From Hofstenia miamia (lineage: Eukaryota > Xenacoelomorpha > Acoela), in contig SCFE01000027.1 in NCBI GenBank assembly GCA_004352715.1, positions 159,922 through 223,921 on the forward strand: a stretch of 64,000 nucleotides of DNA, in the 5' to 3' direction. The position numbers and the translations under genes are program-made. The stretch's first letter is position 1. Each line of letters starts with the position of its first letter. Shown here piece by piece: positions 37,215 to 50,970 of this stretch. The notes under the pieces were generated by a model that made no database searches, had not been told where the DNA came from, and saw only the letters and a list, made by a program, of their open reading frames with translations.

Positions 37215-38191
37215 ATGAATTTTTATGTGCTAACTACAGTTGTTTTGTGCATTTTGGTATGCTCATTTCCAATGTTCATAAGGAATTTGTCTGCTCCAGT
37301 CTTTCCTATCGAAGCACATAGATGGGGATTGGGAGCTATTTCAACTGGAATAATTACTGGAACTTTCGATGTAACTGCCATTCTGGTAATTTTGAACATA
37401 CCAAGTTATGTATCTTCAAATAATGAAAAACAGCTATATATCATGGGTGGTTTGGGCTCTGGATTTAGTGTTGCTTCATTTGGACTAGCATATTATTCTC
37501 CGAGCAAAATTTACTTTGCCCTAATCAGTTTTTTGTCTTCTCTAATTTTTGGATTCTTCGGAGCTTTTGTGTTTGCATGTGCTTATTCAATATCTACAAG
37601 CATTCTACCCCATAAAAGAATAGAAATAACAAATGCTTTGCAAGTTTTCAAAGGAATCGCATCTACCGCAGGACCTCTCCTTGGGGGAGTTTTGTTTTCA
37701 CAATTTGGTTACTCTCTAACTTTCCTAATTCCTGGAAATACATGTGTAGTTGTCACATTGATATTCACTGCCTTCCAAATGAAATTAAGCAGAGACAATA
37801 GTATCAACGAAATTAAAAATTTGCTAAAGCCATCTCAAGTATTTCATTTTATAGTAAATCAACATACTTTAATGGCTGGACTTCCTGTATTCGTTTCAGG
37901 ATTGCACATGGGTCTAAGAAATACCGCATGTGCAGCATACATTAATCAAGTGTATGGTTATAATTTGGAAGATATTTCTATTATGTTCTCTATTAGACCT
38001 ATCACGTTCATTATGTCTTCTTTTCTAAACACATTTCTAATGAAGAAAGGTTATTCACCTCACTTGCTGTGCTCTTCAGCATTTTTTTACACTATCCAAT
38101 TCTTTCTGTTTTATATTCCAAAAGTGTTTCCCAGAATAGGAATAAAAAGTTTCTTTTTCCTCAATTTTATTCTTCAAGGTTATGCACTAAG
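37215..38191 (+). CDS. MFS transporter, SLC18B1-like, main exon
   Basis: 325 codons from ATG to a splice donor (AAG|GTATGA). The product is a chain of hydrophobic helices, about nine to ten, matching the major facilitator superfamily. The APVFPIEAHRWGLGAISTGIITG stretch after helix 1, and the later ITNALQVFKGIASTAGPLLGGVLFSQFGYS block, resemble vesicular-amine-type SLC18B1 transporters, which move polyamines or amines across vesicle membranes in vertebrates. Substrate here is inferred, not shown. The exon ends in phase 2, and the last exon at 41506 restores the frame exactly (AG+T, Ser). Combined length is about 415 residues, a little short of the usual 450 or so, mainly at the N-terminus. 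An upstream 5' exon is possible. Confidence 0.85.
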
Positions 38192-40075
38192 GTATGATTA
38201 TTATTCGATTTTCCAATAAGCAGTTGGCTCTGTTTAGATGCATATTTTTTATTAATTCAGTTAAATTAGGCTTTGTACTATCTATTTTCAGTTTATTTTG
38301 AAAAGCCCTCTTACAAAAGCTTATTTGAAGTAACGATGTTAAAATCTATGTAAATTTCATTTTTTGACATCTTAGAAAACCATTAAGCAATTTTTTGTGT
38401 TTACATTTAATGCAACCAAGAAATTTCATAGCTCTTACAAATTAATATAGATTCCGTATATACATATACTTTTGCACCGACTCTTTTGTTGATCATACTT
38501 CAATCGATGTTCAACAATTATTTATTTGCGCAATGTATATTGGTCAATTACAGTCGTGTTCAGTTAAGCAGGTCTTTTATTTAAATTTGTAATTAATTAT
38601 TTTGGTTTTCTAGTGCATGCTAGGTATTTGTTATTAATTGCTTCTATTAATTAACTATTGTATTAATAGGCAATAAATTTTTAAGTTTGTTAGAATTTCT
38701 CCTCTTCACTAGTTTTACTTTTTGTATTTGCACACTAAATCCAAATCGGAGGGGGGGGGGTTTCTTAATTTTTGAACTGTAAGCTCTGACCAGTCCCAGA
38801 CAGTAACGGAATACATTTTAGCATCATGATAGGTTTCTTCAATTATTTACGTCTGGGCTGCTCTACTTAAGAAAAAATTCCTGTGTATATTGTTTGTTCA
38901 TATTAGAAATTATTCAAACATGCAAGTTGGTGATTTAAATGCAATTCATGCTGAAGAGTAAGTGAAAAGGAGTCTACTTAGCCCTATACCGGATGTTGTG
39001 GATAAGTCGATAATCGCTACATAACTTACTGATGTTTGCGTTAAAAAAATTTAATACTGTAACCATTCAGAATGTAGCTAATATAACAATAATTCTTTGG
39101 CCTCTGGCAGACCAAAAAACATTTTTATTTTGAAATGACAGACTATTACTGACGCTTTCTCTGTATATTATTTTCAATCTCAGTAATTGTCAAAATAAAT
39201 TTGTTTAGGTCGCATGTAAAAATATAATGTAGCAATGACCCTCTAAGAATAATGAAAGTGCATTTACTAAAATTATTGCAAATGCTATGAAAAGCAAAGT
39301 CATTATTTTATCTACTCAACTATCGATATACCTACTCTTATTTGATTCAGCCTGCGGATCACATTCGGTGATAAGGTTCGTGATCACCTACCAAGCACCA
39401 CCCCGCTCGCACCCTCAAGCACTAACAAATTATTCTCATATATAATACAAGAATAAAAATACATAAAATTGTTTGCTAAAAATATAAGAAGTAAGTAATT
39501 AGAACAAACTCAAATTGATCTACAAAATACTGGTAGTACCTGTTAAAACTCTAGCATTTCATTATTCACCTTTAGTTCCGAACTTTGTTTCCAATATTTG
39601 TTTGAGCATGTCAGACTGTTTTCAAATTTAATCAAGAGACAGTTTATTTAACATAATTTAATAGTAAATTATCGACTATGAATACCTACCAAATTTACTA
39701 ATTACTGCCCAGTTAACCCCAGGCAGTTGCAATAATTACAGAAATGCTTAATAAAATTGTGTCAACAATAGAAAAGAGGTATGCGGTTTTCGTGTGAGTC
39801 CATTTTCTTTTACTTTGCAACTGACATTAGTGACCAGGGTTACACGATTTTCAGTAAGTGTTTTAAACAAGGTGGAAGAACAACCAACATGTTTAACCAA
39901 TTTGAAAAAGCAGGAATTTTTTTTATGATTTTTTAAGGTAAGTGCTAATGGAATTGGAATGCTTACTGGCTTTGTACATGCTGGGCTGACCAAAAACGTG
40001 TCAAACTGGCGGTTTTCCATACAAAATTTACATAATGTGAGATGTGTATTGTTGTATACATGAATTTATTGAGCA

Positions 40076-40077
<2 letters not shown>

Positions 40078-40110
<33 letters not shown>
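40078..40110. repeat. (TA)n microsatellite
   Basis: About sixteen TA units inside the intron of the MFS gene. Confidence 0.9.
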
Positions 40111-40111
<1 letters not shown>

Positions 40112-40880
40112 TCATATTTCAGAAAGCTTCATAAACCGTTCTATTCAGATCCGACATGATTCAAATCTTATTGTTTTGTTCTTAAGTGTATTTTGGGAAA
40201 AAATAAAAAAATATAAAAAATATGTTTTTTCAAAAACCTGCTAGTGACTAGCATAAATTATTTTTAATTGAATTTCAAGCAAAAAATATTAATTAAAGCA
40301 CCTAATAATTTAACATGTTTAATCTTTTCTTACCTTACAAAGTTTGTAATCAAAGTAACCATCCTTCTTATGTAAAGATCCAATTTCCAATATCTTCTCG
40401 GTTTTTGTCTGTTGGCAATGATGCCATAAGCCTGGGGGGCACTCAAAACTGAATGCAAATTAGTTAGAAATCAAGTCGCAATTGTAGACAATTTTAAATG
40501 CAGATGCGTGGTAATATTTATTTATTTAGAAAGGGAATTTTCTCATCTAATGATTTATAAATATTTTATGGTGTAAGTAATCTCATTGTTGATATTCTTA
40601 GTTCAGATAGAATATTTTTGAACAATGGAAATACTATGAAAATAAATGTTTTATTAAAGAAACATTTTATCATGTTCTTGCGAAATTTTAAGAATTTTTT
40701 AATCGTATTATTAATTGATTTTTCTACATTTATTTAGATTAGTACTTTTAGCATCAGCTTTTACTTTTGATGTATATTATAATCGCATAGGTATTAATAT
40801 TAACGTACTTACGTAGCATATTGCTAAGTTTTATATGAAGCTGCACTACTTTAGATAAACATACCATTAAGCTTATCCAG

Positions 40881-41000
40881 TTTTGTGAATGTTTCATTTT
40901 ACAAAGTACTTGAGCAGACATCCAAATTTCGAGATCTTTTACATCACACTGATATTACAATATCGTGCCTATTTGTATGCAAAAATCTATACATGCACAA
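40881..41000 (+). pseudogene. Decayed duplicate of the MFS terminal exon
   Basis: After an acceptor-like TTATCCAG, the sequence reads SFVNVSFYKVLEQTSKFRDL in the same phase as the real exon (SFVNAPFYIVLEWISKARNL). It aligns with the exon at 41506 for about 85 bases plus part of the flanking intron. After that the homology fades and the expected helix 11 (ISEVVGNWFG) is absent. Splicing here would give a truncated transporter lacking its last two helices. It is either a dead exon or a regulated alternative end. Confidence 0.65.
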
Positions 41001-41505
41001 TAAGTTAAAAGGTGCATGTAGATCATCAATGATGACAGGATATTGCAAGGTGATCTTATTTATAATTATTCTAGGCATAAGCACCGTTATATTTTGAAAA
41101 ATCTGTGAGTGTGGTGTGGCTAAATTTTTTGCTCCCGTGAGTTTGGTGCAGCTCTTTTACTAATGTGTGGGCTGGGTGTAGATATTGTGGGTGTGGGTTG
41201 GCTATGATAATCTGTAGCCACGTCCACTATTGATTATATACTCAAGGTGTTGTAGTTCAATATCTCGCAATTTTTTTGTTGCGAGGAATTATATTGTTGA
41301 TGTTTTATTTTTCTCATAGAACATTTTTGCATAACTTAAATATGAAGCAAAGTCACATATTTATCATTTTCAAGTGAAATGATTGATTTATTGAATTATT
41401 AACTGAATTTGTAACATTTCCTTAGATTAACTCTTGATATTGATTGGATTATGACCAATTATAACAACAATATTCTCTTATTTATATACCACTATGCTTA
41501 CCTAG

Positions 41506-41776
41506 TTTTGTGAATGCTCCATTTTACATTGTTCTTGAATGGATTTCTAAAGCTCGCAATCTACCACATGCAAATAAGGTCTTAATTGCTGCTTGGTTCT
41601 CAATTTCTGAAGTTGTTGGTAACTGGTTTGGCTGCATCGTCTTTGGTGGATTATTAGTTGAGTTTTTTGGATTTCCTATTACAAGTTTAATATGCTCAAT
41701 CTTGGATGTTTTTTCATTCACAATAATTTTGGCATTTATGTTAAGACATTCATACTTCAGTGAATACACAAATTAA
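41506..41776 (+). CDS. MFS transporter, SLC18B1-like, last exon
   Basis: The exon starts after CTTACCTAG and ends at TAA, giving about 89 residues. It supplies the final two membrane helices: SEVVGNWFGCIVFGGLLVEFFGF (about residues 33-55), then ITSLICSILDVFSFTIILAFML, with a short polar tail (RHSYFSEYTN). Phase agrees with the donor at 38191. The G-N-x-x-G and G-G-x-L spacing is typical of MFS helix 11. Together the two exons make one gene. Confidence 0.82.
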
Positions 41777-44700
41777 TTGTGAAAATCTCTGCATTTTGTA
41801 ATTTAGTAATTTAATTTTTACTTATTCAGGTTCCAATGTTTTTTGCCTTAATCCCTAACAAACAATGTGGCCTGATAATACTAGACCTAATTTTTCTTTG
41901 TTCTGATACATGTAATTATTTTGATTAGCTTTCTCCAGGTAGGATAGGAATAGCAAATTTTTACAAAATATTTCATTACAAAATATATTGTCATTCATAC
42001 TTGGATTTTGAAAAAAACAATTTTTATTGTAGATTACATATAAATTAAAACTTTTTAATTTAAAAATGGCCTTAATTGCAGTCTTTGTAGTGATGTGTCT
42101 TTTCACAAATATGTACTGCTTATATTTTCCCTGTCCTTTACAATGAAAATATAAGAAAGCTGAGTTAATCGAAAAAATTTGATTTTAAATTATCTTTTCT
42201 ACTATGTTCACTTTAATTACTTTTATCCTTAATAATTTTTTTACTACGAAAACTAATTTCATTTTTCAAAACAAATTTCATACATCAATTATTTCTTATT
42301 GTAATCATGAAAAAAAATAATATTTTTGTTTTCCTAATCCTTAATTAAAAGATTTTTTGACAAAAACTTCAAAAACAAATTCAATTTTTTTCAATTTTGA
42401 TAAATTAAAAAGCACCAAACCGGTTTTTCGATAAATAAACAGTAAAAATACGCCTTGCTATTGTGCTATTGTAAATAAGTTTACAGTTTTTGAATGGAAG
42501 AAAATAATTTGGTGCTTTAGTGCTAAATGCTCAATTTAGTTAATTTGATTTGGTATTTGATATTTGGAATATTTTCATTCATTTGACAACAGATAAACTC
42601 TATTAATCTTAAGCTACTTGCCAAAGTAGATACATTACAAATTTTTCATATCAGGGTTTGATAGAATACTATCTGCTTGCAGTTTAGTTTGCTATATGGC
42701 AACATGAAAGTTCAGCGGACAATGAAAGTTTCAAGACATAGTGATAGTCTTAAGAATGAATGAATAAAACCTACTTTAAATAAGTATTAAATATCATGAA
42801 ATGATACAAAAAGATCAAAAAATTATATAAAAAATTTTACAAGGATATTCCTATTGCGTATTTCCAATGAGGTGAAGATTACTTTATGAGTAATTAGAGT
42901 CTCATTTTTCAGACTCAGAGTTGTGGAACAATAGCTGGGGACGTAATTAACAAAATAACATTGTATTACTGATCACATTATTTTTAAGTAAATTTTAGGA
43001 AACTTCAAAAAAAGGATTTTTACGGTCATTGTTTCATGATAACCTCATTGACCTGTGGAAAATTTCCGTCCTACAGTTTTACTAAAAAATTCCACATGTA
43101 AAAATTTCAGTTATTTGAAGCTTTTGTTTAAAAGAAAGAGAAATGACGCAAAAAAACAAAATTAAAAAAAACAAAATACTTCAGAAATCTAGAAAATATG
43201 AAATTTCTTTAAAGTTTCGAATTTAGAATTTTTGCAAATATTCATTTTCAAACAAAAAGTTTTACTTCTGTTACATATTTTCTTTACCAATAAATGCATA
43301 AACTATATCCTTATTCAAAAAATTGTTTGCCAGGTAAAAACTAATTCTAGAATTTATGATAAATTAACAAATGCATATATAGCTATGACAGCAATGCTAA
43401 CCATGCTTATAATCAAACAGTATTGTAAAAATCGAATTACTCTTGTGTTGGACGCAATGTTAATTTTGCATAATTTTTGAAATTCTCAAAACATATTTTC
43501 CAAAATATATTTGATTATGAATATTTCTAATGGAAAGACTATACCCTTGATACAAATAATTACAGGAAACTAATTGGTATAGCTATGAAAATATCAATAT
43601 CCAAACAAATATTGCAATATCTAAAGCTATAATGCTACAATGTTGAACATTTTTAAAATTTAGCTTTGCAGTGTTTAGGCAAACTGTACTAAATTAAAAT
43701 AAAATTTTGTGCATTTTGTGAAAGTTTTCTTGCACATTTTGAATAGAAAGTTTATAGTCATATTCTTTAACAAAAATGATACTCTTGGAAGTTTGATTTC
43801 TTATTTACAGAAACAACTTATTTTAAAATGTAAACATTACATGCCATAAGAAATTAAGTTGAATAAATGTGTCCGGTATTGCAAGAAAAATCTGAGTAAT
43901 TGCAAGCTAATAAGTGTTATATGATGAGTCCCAGTGCAAAAAAAAGAAACATGAACTCAAACAAAAAGTGTGAGAGAAAAACATGAACTTGAATTGTCAA
44001 AATTTTGCTGTAGGTAGTGCGGTTGATTTTCTCAATTTAGTCCTCCATGATATAATTCACAATAGCAACACCCCTCTGAGAGTCACATTAATCGTTGCCG
44101 ACAGATTATCAAGTGATGATGAAAAGCGTCCTAGCTGAATAAACCTAAAAATAAGTGCCTTATTCATTCAGGTACATCTGTAGAAGGTATAATAAAAGCA
44201 GAACTAAATACTGATATGAGAATATTAATTATTGAATGTCTAATCAAGTCAGTGACTCAATACAACGAAAGCAGTGTTACTATTGCAAATAGGCCTAGAA
44301 TTTGTAACTATTTAAGCCCCCATTCCATTACCAGCAGTGCCAACATTGCTAATGAAACAATGGCTGAACAATTTCCGGAAACCCCAAAACATATCAAAGT
44401 TTACTGAATCTCTCCTTCCTGAGCCACTGCAGTTGACACCACAGCACAAACAATCAATGAGTGGCTAATTTCATTCGAATTTCACCTAAGTGAATATTGC
44501 AACCATCAATATGGATGCCTAGTTTCTTGAGCATTTCAATGCACTGCACTTACGATATCAATGTAATGTATTTCAAGGTGAGCAAAAGTTCCTTTGCACT
44601 ACAGATATTTCCAACTATGTTAACCTTTTGATAGCCACAAGGCACTGAGATGACCAATCAAATCTTTTCTATAGCTTTATAGCTATTTGGTCCTACAATA

Positions 44701-44979
44701 CCATAATATTTAGTAATTTTGATAAAACAAAGTCCTAGTAGCTGGAAAGCGTAGCAATTAACTGTTTTCCATGAAAATTTAGTATATATATATTTGTGTT
44801 TTTAATTTAAATTTTAGTTTTAATTTTATTGTATTGTAATTTTATTTGTATATTTTTGTAAGTAGCGTTGTGCGCATTTTTTTATTGTATATCTGTATGT
44901 ATGTAATTTGTAAATAATGTATGTATATACTTTGTACAGTGAAAATAAGCACGCAGAATATAAAGATATTGAATAAAAA

Positions 44980-45029
44980 ATATATATACATATATATACA
45001 TATATATATACACATATATTTATACATAA

Positions 45030-45066
<37 letters not shown>

Positions 45067-45072
45067 TATATA
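44980..45072. repeat. TA/CA/TTTA microsatellite cluster
   Basis: Compound simple repeat of TA and ATACA units. It generates long but meaningless Y/I/C open frames on both strands. Confidence 0.9.
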
Positions 45073-46922
45073 CCCCTCTTTGTACGCTTTCCATATTTAT
45101 ATCTCATTATCTGTACAAAAGTTGCCACACTCGCTTTTTGTACGCATTATATTAATATCTTGGCCTTTGTACACTTTTTAAATAAAAAAATTTGTTTTCC
45201 ATTTATTTTTAGTATGGGTAGTCTCCTTATTAGCTATGTACAAAAAAAGTTATTTTTACGCTGTTATTGTAAATATTGTTTAATCCAGAATATCTGAAAT
45301 CAATGATTTAGTAATATTGATTATTTGCTATCCAATTACTCTAATTCGGATTATAGAAATCTAAAATTGTGGCTACGATTACCAAATATTTAGCAGTGTC
45401 ATTACATTGACAAATATTGTTATTTAACAAAGCTTTGTACTTAAATAAGAAGGATTGATCATCATAACCAGAAATCTGTCTAAACCGGACCACTAAAATT
45501 TTTCATAGTAACTGTAATCATCAATGCTATTCAATATTTTTTAATTTTATTATTAATATCATAAATTGAAATATATTAGTATGGTTATTTAGCTTCATTG
45601 CGCCAGTAGTCTTGTCCATTATTACATTAGTTAATATGTATAATGCGGATAAATAGGCATATATCTTAAGGATGCAGGAGGGAACATGCGGATCAGGCCA
45701 GCCTGTTGCCAATGTACTTTCTTCCATTTTGCCCCTGCACACCGAACCTATGTAATTTGGGAAAAATGGGACCAGTTCGGCATGCAACCTATATTTTCTT
45801 TACCTTGTTCCGCAATTTTTAGTCCAATAATCAGTAGGTTACCAATAACAATAACAAAATACTAGAAAAATTGAAAATTGTATTAAACAATGAGAAAATA
45901 TTATATTAAGAGAAAGAAACAGTTTGTTAAATGCAAGATTGAAAATGAACTCGGACCCATCCAGTTAGTGAAACGTTTATGCAAAAATCATGATTCTGGC
46001 CTTTATTTAGTTCCGTGTTAGATAAAACCATTGACTTTTGGTTTTTTAAATATTAGGATATATATTTGGACTGATTTTATTAAAAATATGTACTCAAAAA
46101 TGAGCAAACAAGTTAAGTTCATCTTGCAGTTATATAATCGAAAAAAACTTTCAAAGAATATTCTAAAATACAATTGATCTTGAATGATTGATTTCTTCAG
46201 TTGCTAAGCAAATAATATGTATGGCTGTTCATTTGTTTTGGCTGATTTTGATAACTACTTTATTCATTTTTGCATACATATAAACAGCTATTCAAATGAT
46301 CGCAATCAAGGCTTGTACCAACACTAAACCATATTTTAGCCCAATAAATCAAAATGAACTAATTTACTTCAATTACAGCAGGTGCTGCAATATACGTTAT
46401 TTTTAGCAAATAAGCAGAAAATGGCTTTGCTGTTTCATCTTCCATTCATTAAACCAAGTACACGCAAAATAATGTCTATACAACTGAAATCAGAATGATG
46501 AGTCATATCTTAAATTACATTAAAAATAAATGTAGGTTGAGAAATATATATCTATTAAAAGTTTTCAAAAATTAAATGAGTTGTAGAGTAGCAAATTTCT
46601 AAGCAAACAGTAAAATGAAAACGAGATTCATGTTCTACGCATAAAAGTTACAAAATTGGACAGGTTCTGCTTTCAAATCGTGATTTCTGACACATCTTAA
46701 TATATATACATAAATTTCCGCCAAGAGTTATGGTGTAGATTGCGATATCAGAAAATGGAGGTATGAGCACGTCATTTTTCCTCGAGAAAGGAAACATGAA
46801 TATGAATGGATATCTATATCTGAGAGTGCATCAAGAAGCGCCTTCTCGCTTTTCTGTCATCAAAGTGTCTATTTTGGCCGACGGGGGAAATAAATCTTGA
46901 AAAAAATAAAAATTTTTAAAGG

Positions 46923-46950
46923 ACTATATATATATATATATATATATGTA
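46923..46950. repeat. (TA)n microsatellite
   Basis: About twelve TA units followed by TATGTA. Confidence 0.9.
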
Positions 46951-48030
46951 TTTACATATATTGTAAATATATTAATTCATAATGAGATATTTACATATGC
47001 ATTACTATATGACATTCATTACATTCCAAATTTTTCAATTATAGTAAATCATTACCAAAGGAGTTGAAAATCAGTAAAAAATGTTATCGGAAATTTAGAA
47101 TAGCTCCCTTTCAATAAATACTCGTTATTCTGTTTACCAAGTTAAATGTGCTTTGAGGCATTTTCAAAAACTTAACATCATCAGGTTTGCTCTTCGTTAT
47201 GGTTGATGTTTGTTCAAGCAAACACTTTTCATACAACCTCTCTATTAACAATAAAACCATTGTGTGAAGAGTATACTGGTCGAGTTAAGTCTACACTGAG
47301 GGAATTTTTATACAAAAAGACGTTTGTAGTAATGCGTTATGCATTACACATTTAGGAAAAAAGTAGATATTTTTTGCATGTTAACTAAGAGGGAAGAAGT
47401 TGGTATTTCTAAATGAAATATTCAACTTGAGGTTTAGCTTTGAATAGCTACTCTTTAGTCTAAAAAACGAGGACAGCATATGGAATGCTTTTTGCTATAA
47501 ATTATCAAAATTGAATTATTTTTGCCTAAACCTATATACTGCCACGCTCCATAAGTTAAGTAACTCCTCAATCTAAGAAGGGGGGTTTAAAACAATATTC
47601 ATTCAATATATGGTTAATGTCAACCTCATGAAAAATTGATTTTCGCCAACTTGTAAAAATATCAGTTTTGGTGAGAAAACATTTCAAATCATTGCACAAT
47701 TGCCAAATAGTAAGATAATGGGGTGTATACAAGTTTCATAAAATTCAGCACATTAGTTTATGCGTTTTTTCACCGCCATGTTGAAGTAAAAGAAATTTAT
47801 TTTCGCAATCCAAATAGTTATTTCTAAGCACTACACTTGAGAATAGATTACAATTGAGTAGATTTTGGTTTTGGAATTTTCCAAACGATACTGCGTCGGA
47901 TTTATCTACGAAAGTACTCATGTAATTTTTTTCAATTGTCAGGAATTTTTAAAATGTGGGTCCATTACGGAGTCTTGAAGTACAATATAACTAATAACAT
48001 TGTATTGAAAGAGTTGAGCTGGAATATTAG

Positions 48031-48450
48031 CTAAGGCTGTGCGATTAATTGATTGATATAATTGATAATTTGACCGAAAATTTGTTAATTGACGCCGACC
48101 GAACATCTTCTGCTAACCGAATCAATTATCAATTAGTGTATAGTCAATAAAGTGCCGAAACAAGCAAAATGTTTCTTAATAAAATTTCCTTACATTACGT
48201 AAAAATTAGCGAAAAATCGCAAGGAATCCCGGCTACGGCGGTGTCCATTGAAAGACATTGGTCCAGAAATATAATTACTACGCGTCGGGATTGAATCCAA
48301 AAACATGTCGTCAACTCATTTTTCTCCGAAGTTGTTTTAAATAAAATTGACTTTAATTTTAAAAATATTTTCTCGTTTTTATTTATTACTGATAATTGAT
48401 GATTGACTGATAATTGATCGATCTTTAAATTTTATTAATCGCACAGCTTT
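48031..48450. mobile_element. hAT-type MITE with exact 8-bp target duplication
   Basis: AATATTAG is directly repeated at 48023-48030 and 48451-48458. Inside, GCTGTGCGATTAAT at the left faces ATTAATCGCACAGC at the right. Further degenerate TTGATTGATAATTGAT repeats inside both ends look like subterminal transposase sites. At 420 bp with no ORF, it depends on a transposase elsewhere. The 8-bp duplication assigns it to the hAT group. Confidence 0.9.
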
Positions 48451-48458
48451 AATATTAG

Positions 48459-49477
48459 CCTATGCATTATATTAAAATAATATACATAACATCCTAATAT
48501 TCCAATAAGGTAATCATCATACAAACTGCTCTGATGAAATCTATGTCATTATCTCTACTATTTTGAAGGCAATTTATTTGGAAATATATCATTGAAGTTA
48601 TTACTCAGTTTAAACAGAATGGTTACTTGCGGTTGTTATGAATTACAGACATGGAGTATTATGGTTATTATATGCGTACATTCACTTGAGGCATGAAGAC
48701 ATTGGTGCAGTGCACAAAAGTAGGTAGTTCTAGGGGAAGGGAGGAACCGTTCCCCATTCCTTCTCTCTTCTTGGTGCTTCTATTCCATGTTTTGGGAAAA
48801 TGGTAATTATTGAAAAAGAATGGTTGATTTATCGTGAAATGATAAGGAAATTTATCATTACCATCAACCTCAAAGTATAACCCAGTTGTGTCAAATCATA
48901 TCAATGAGTGCATTATTTAGCATTGAAGCTCACGTTGTACACGTTTGTGTACTGTATTTAATATTATATTATGAGGTCTCTTTAGTTTATAGGTTTTAAA
49001 CAGAAATTACTAATTTTAAATAGTGGACATTTCTCTATAGCTTATGTTGATATTACGTAGGATGTCCATTTGGAATTTTATATATGCATGAAGGAACGTG
49101 TACAACAAGGAAGGAAATATTGCTTCCGATCATACTGTAAATGATAGCAATCTAATACGAGCAAAAGTCACTAATTGTAAGTGAACTATTTTAACTTCTT
49201 TGAAATCAAGTAATTTCATATTGTTTGTGCATATATCAAGTATAATAACAATAAGTGTAAAATGAGTTTGCTTGCACGATTTATTGATTCAATATTATTG
49301 TCTGTATGTTTCAACTAAGCCGTTGATGAAGTTTTTCCTGATTTAATAAATTAATTCAACGCTATTCATGCAATGTATTTCAAACAAACTCATCCGATAC
49401 TTTGAAAAGAAACAACTTCAGTAATCTAATGTCTGAATCTAATAACAAGCCTAAAGATATTAAAGTCAATGTAAAAA
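48459..49477. other. Noncoding stretch, no gene recognised
   Basis: AT-rich flank between the hAT MITE and the LINE 3' end. Nothing recognisable. Confidence 0.4.
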
Positions 49478-49702
49478 GCAAATTTAATAGATTTACTTGA
49501 GTAACTATTATGCAGCTCCAAGGTAAGTATTAACATTAACTAGCCTATATTTGCTTGTAATTATACACAATACATATGACGCAATACAACTATGTAACAC
49601 ATAAATATGTACAATCTACAAACTAGGCTACAATTTACAACGATAAAAATAATAAAAAACACGGTTAGGACACACACATATTTACAAATAAAAATTCTAA
49701 AA

Positions 49703-50970
49703 CTATATGATTACATTATTTCGCCACACGTTTAGTCTCTTTGATGTTCCTACTATATATTGTTTGTTTAATAAGTTTTGTTTTAGTAGCTTTTTAAATT
49801 TAGTTAGGGATTCAGCAGTTCTTATATCCATAGGGAGACTGTTCCATGTAGAGATTGTCGAAACGGTATACGACTGCTCCCACAATGAATGCTTAGTTTG
49901 ATGCTTTAATATACATTTATTTGTTCTAACGTTTATGGTGAATTTGTTGTTAACTAGATTTTGCGTGCTTTGGAAGTTGATTTGTTTGTATAAATTTATC
50001 AAGCTTAGGTGTTGCATGTAATACTTAGGAGCTAATATTTTATGATGTTGCAGGTTATATTTGGTTTGTTGACGCTTGCTTTTAAACATTACTGCTATTG
50101 ACCTGTTGAAAACTTTATTTATTCGTTCTTGCTGCGATAGGGATATACCATTCAACAGCATACAAGCATAACTAAATTGACTGGTTATGAAGGCATTAAT
50201 TACATCTTTCCTCTGCATTTTCTGGATGATTGGTCGTACTAATCTCAGATAATGAATTCCAGCTGCCATTCTCCTGATCTTGGAATTTATAAACTCCTTA
50301 AACTGAAGGCCTTCATCCAGCTCCACGCCAAGATACGTAATGCTACTGCTCTGTTTAATTGGTGGACTTATTCCTGCAAGATTGAGCTCGATATTTTTAG
50401 AGACATTTCTTAAATTTCTGGTAGTAAATATTATAAACTGTGTTTTTTCACTGTTTAAAGTTAATTTATTGTTAACAAAGAACTCCTGGAGTCTTCTTAT
50501 GTTCTGCTGTAGATCACTTGCTGCAAATATAGGACTATCATTTGTAGAATATATGAGCGTATCATCCGCGTATTGTAGTACTTTGCAATTGTCATTTATG
50601 CAATCATTTATATCGTTTATATACAAGTTGAACAAAATGGGTCCCAGGACTGTTCCCTGCGGAACCCCTCTATCAGTCTTGATATATTCAGAAAATTGGT
50701 TATTTACACAGACACGCTGCATTCTATCAGTTAGAAAACTATTTATCAATAACCTGGCATTACTATCAAATCCATATTTTATTAATTTATTTTCTAAAAT
50801 AGCATAGTCCAGGCTGTCGAAAGCTTTACTTAGGTCTAGGCAAGCAATTGCATTGCTCAAGCTCTTGTTCAGATCATTCCTGATATTTTCCGTTAAAGAT
50901 AAAAGAGCGTCAATAGTGCCGACCTTTTCACGAAATCCAAATTGGTTTTTCATCAAAATGTTATTTTTTT
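49703..50970 (-). CDS. LINE ORF2, downstream part: RT core and C-terminus
   Basis: After the homopolymer frameshift the reading continues NNILMKNQFGFREKVGT. It then gives RT block A (CLDLSKAFD), RT block B with GVPQGTVLGPILFNLYIND, and the catalytic YADD at 50561-50572. The thumb follows (NKLTLNSEKTQFIIF, YLGVELDEG). The C-terminal domain contains NAFITSQFSYACMLLN and TISTWNSLP, typical of the CR1/Jockey/L2 group. All RT catalytic aspartates are present. No RNase H domain is seen. The protein ends with TAA at 49703. It would copy the element's RNA at the nicked target site (target-primed reverse transcription). Confidence 0.92.

Larger units (their letters stand above)
38192..41505 (+). other. 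Intron of the MFS gene
   Basis: A 3.3-kb intron bounded by GTATGA and a CTTACCTAG acceptor. It contains a poly-G run of ten (about 38751-38760), a TA microsatellite at 40078-40110 and a decayed copy of the terminal exon at 40881. No independent gene is recognised; the minus-strand frame at 39748-40020 has no features. Confidence 0.75.
41777..48022. other. Long AT-rich stretch with no recognised gene
   Basis: Contains the MFS 3' flank and simple repeats. Several short open frames have no family features (43232-43480 plus, 44216-44407 plus, 45527-45787 minus). The 45.5-45.8-kb frame has less biased composition (NYIGSVCRGKMEES), but there is no start, splice or homology evidence I can defend. 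Confidence 0.45.

Noticed and set aside
44000-44600. Possible retroelement gag piece (plus strand)
   Set aside because: Some hydrophilic open sequence (44216-44407), but no zinc knuckle, protease or LTR could be shown.
44826-45181. Long Y/I/C/V-rich frames on both strands
   Set aside because: Direct translation of TA/CA microsatellite; no other coding sign.
50340-50807. 155-codon plus-strand frame
   Set aside because: Antisense shadow of the LINE RT ORF, which has clear RT motifs on the minus strand.
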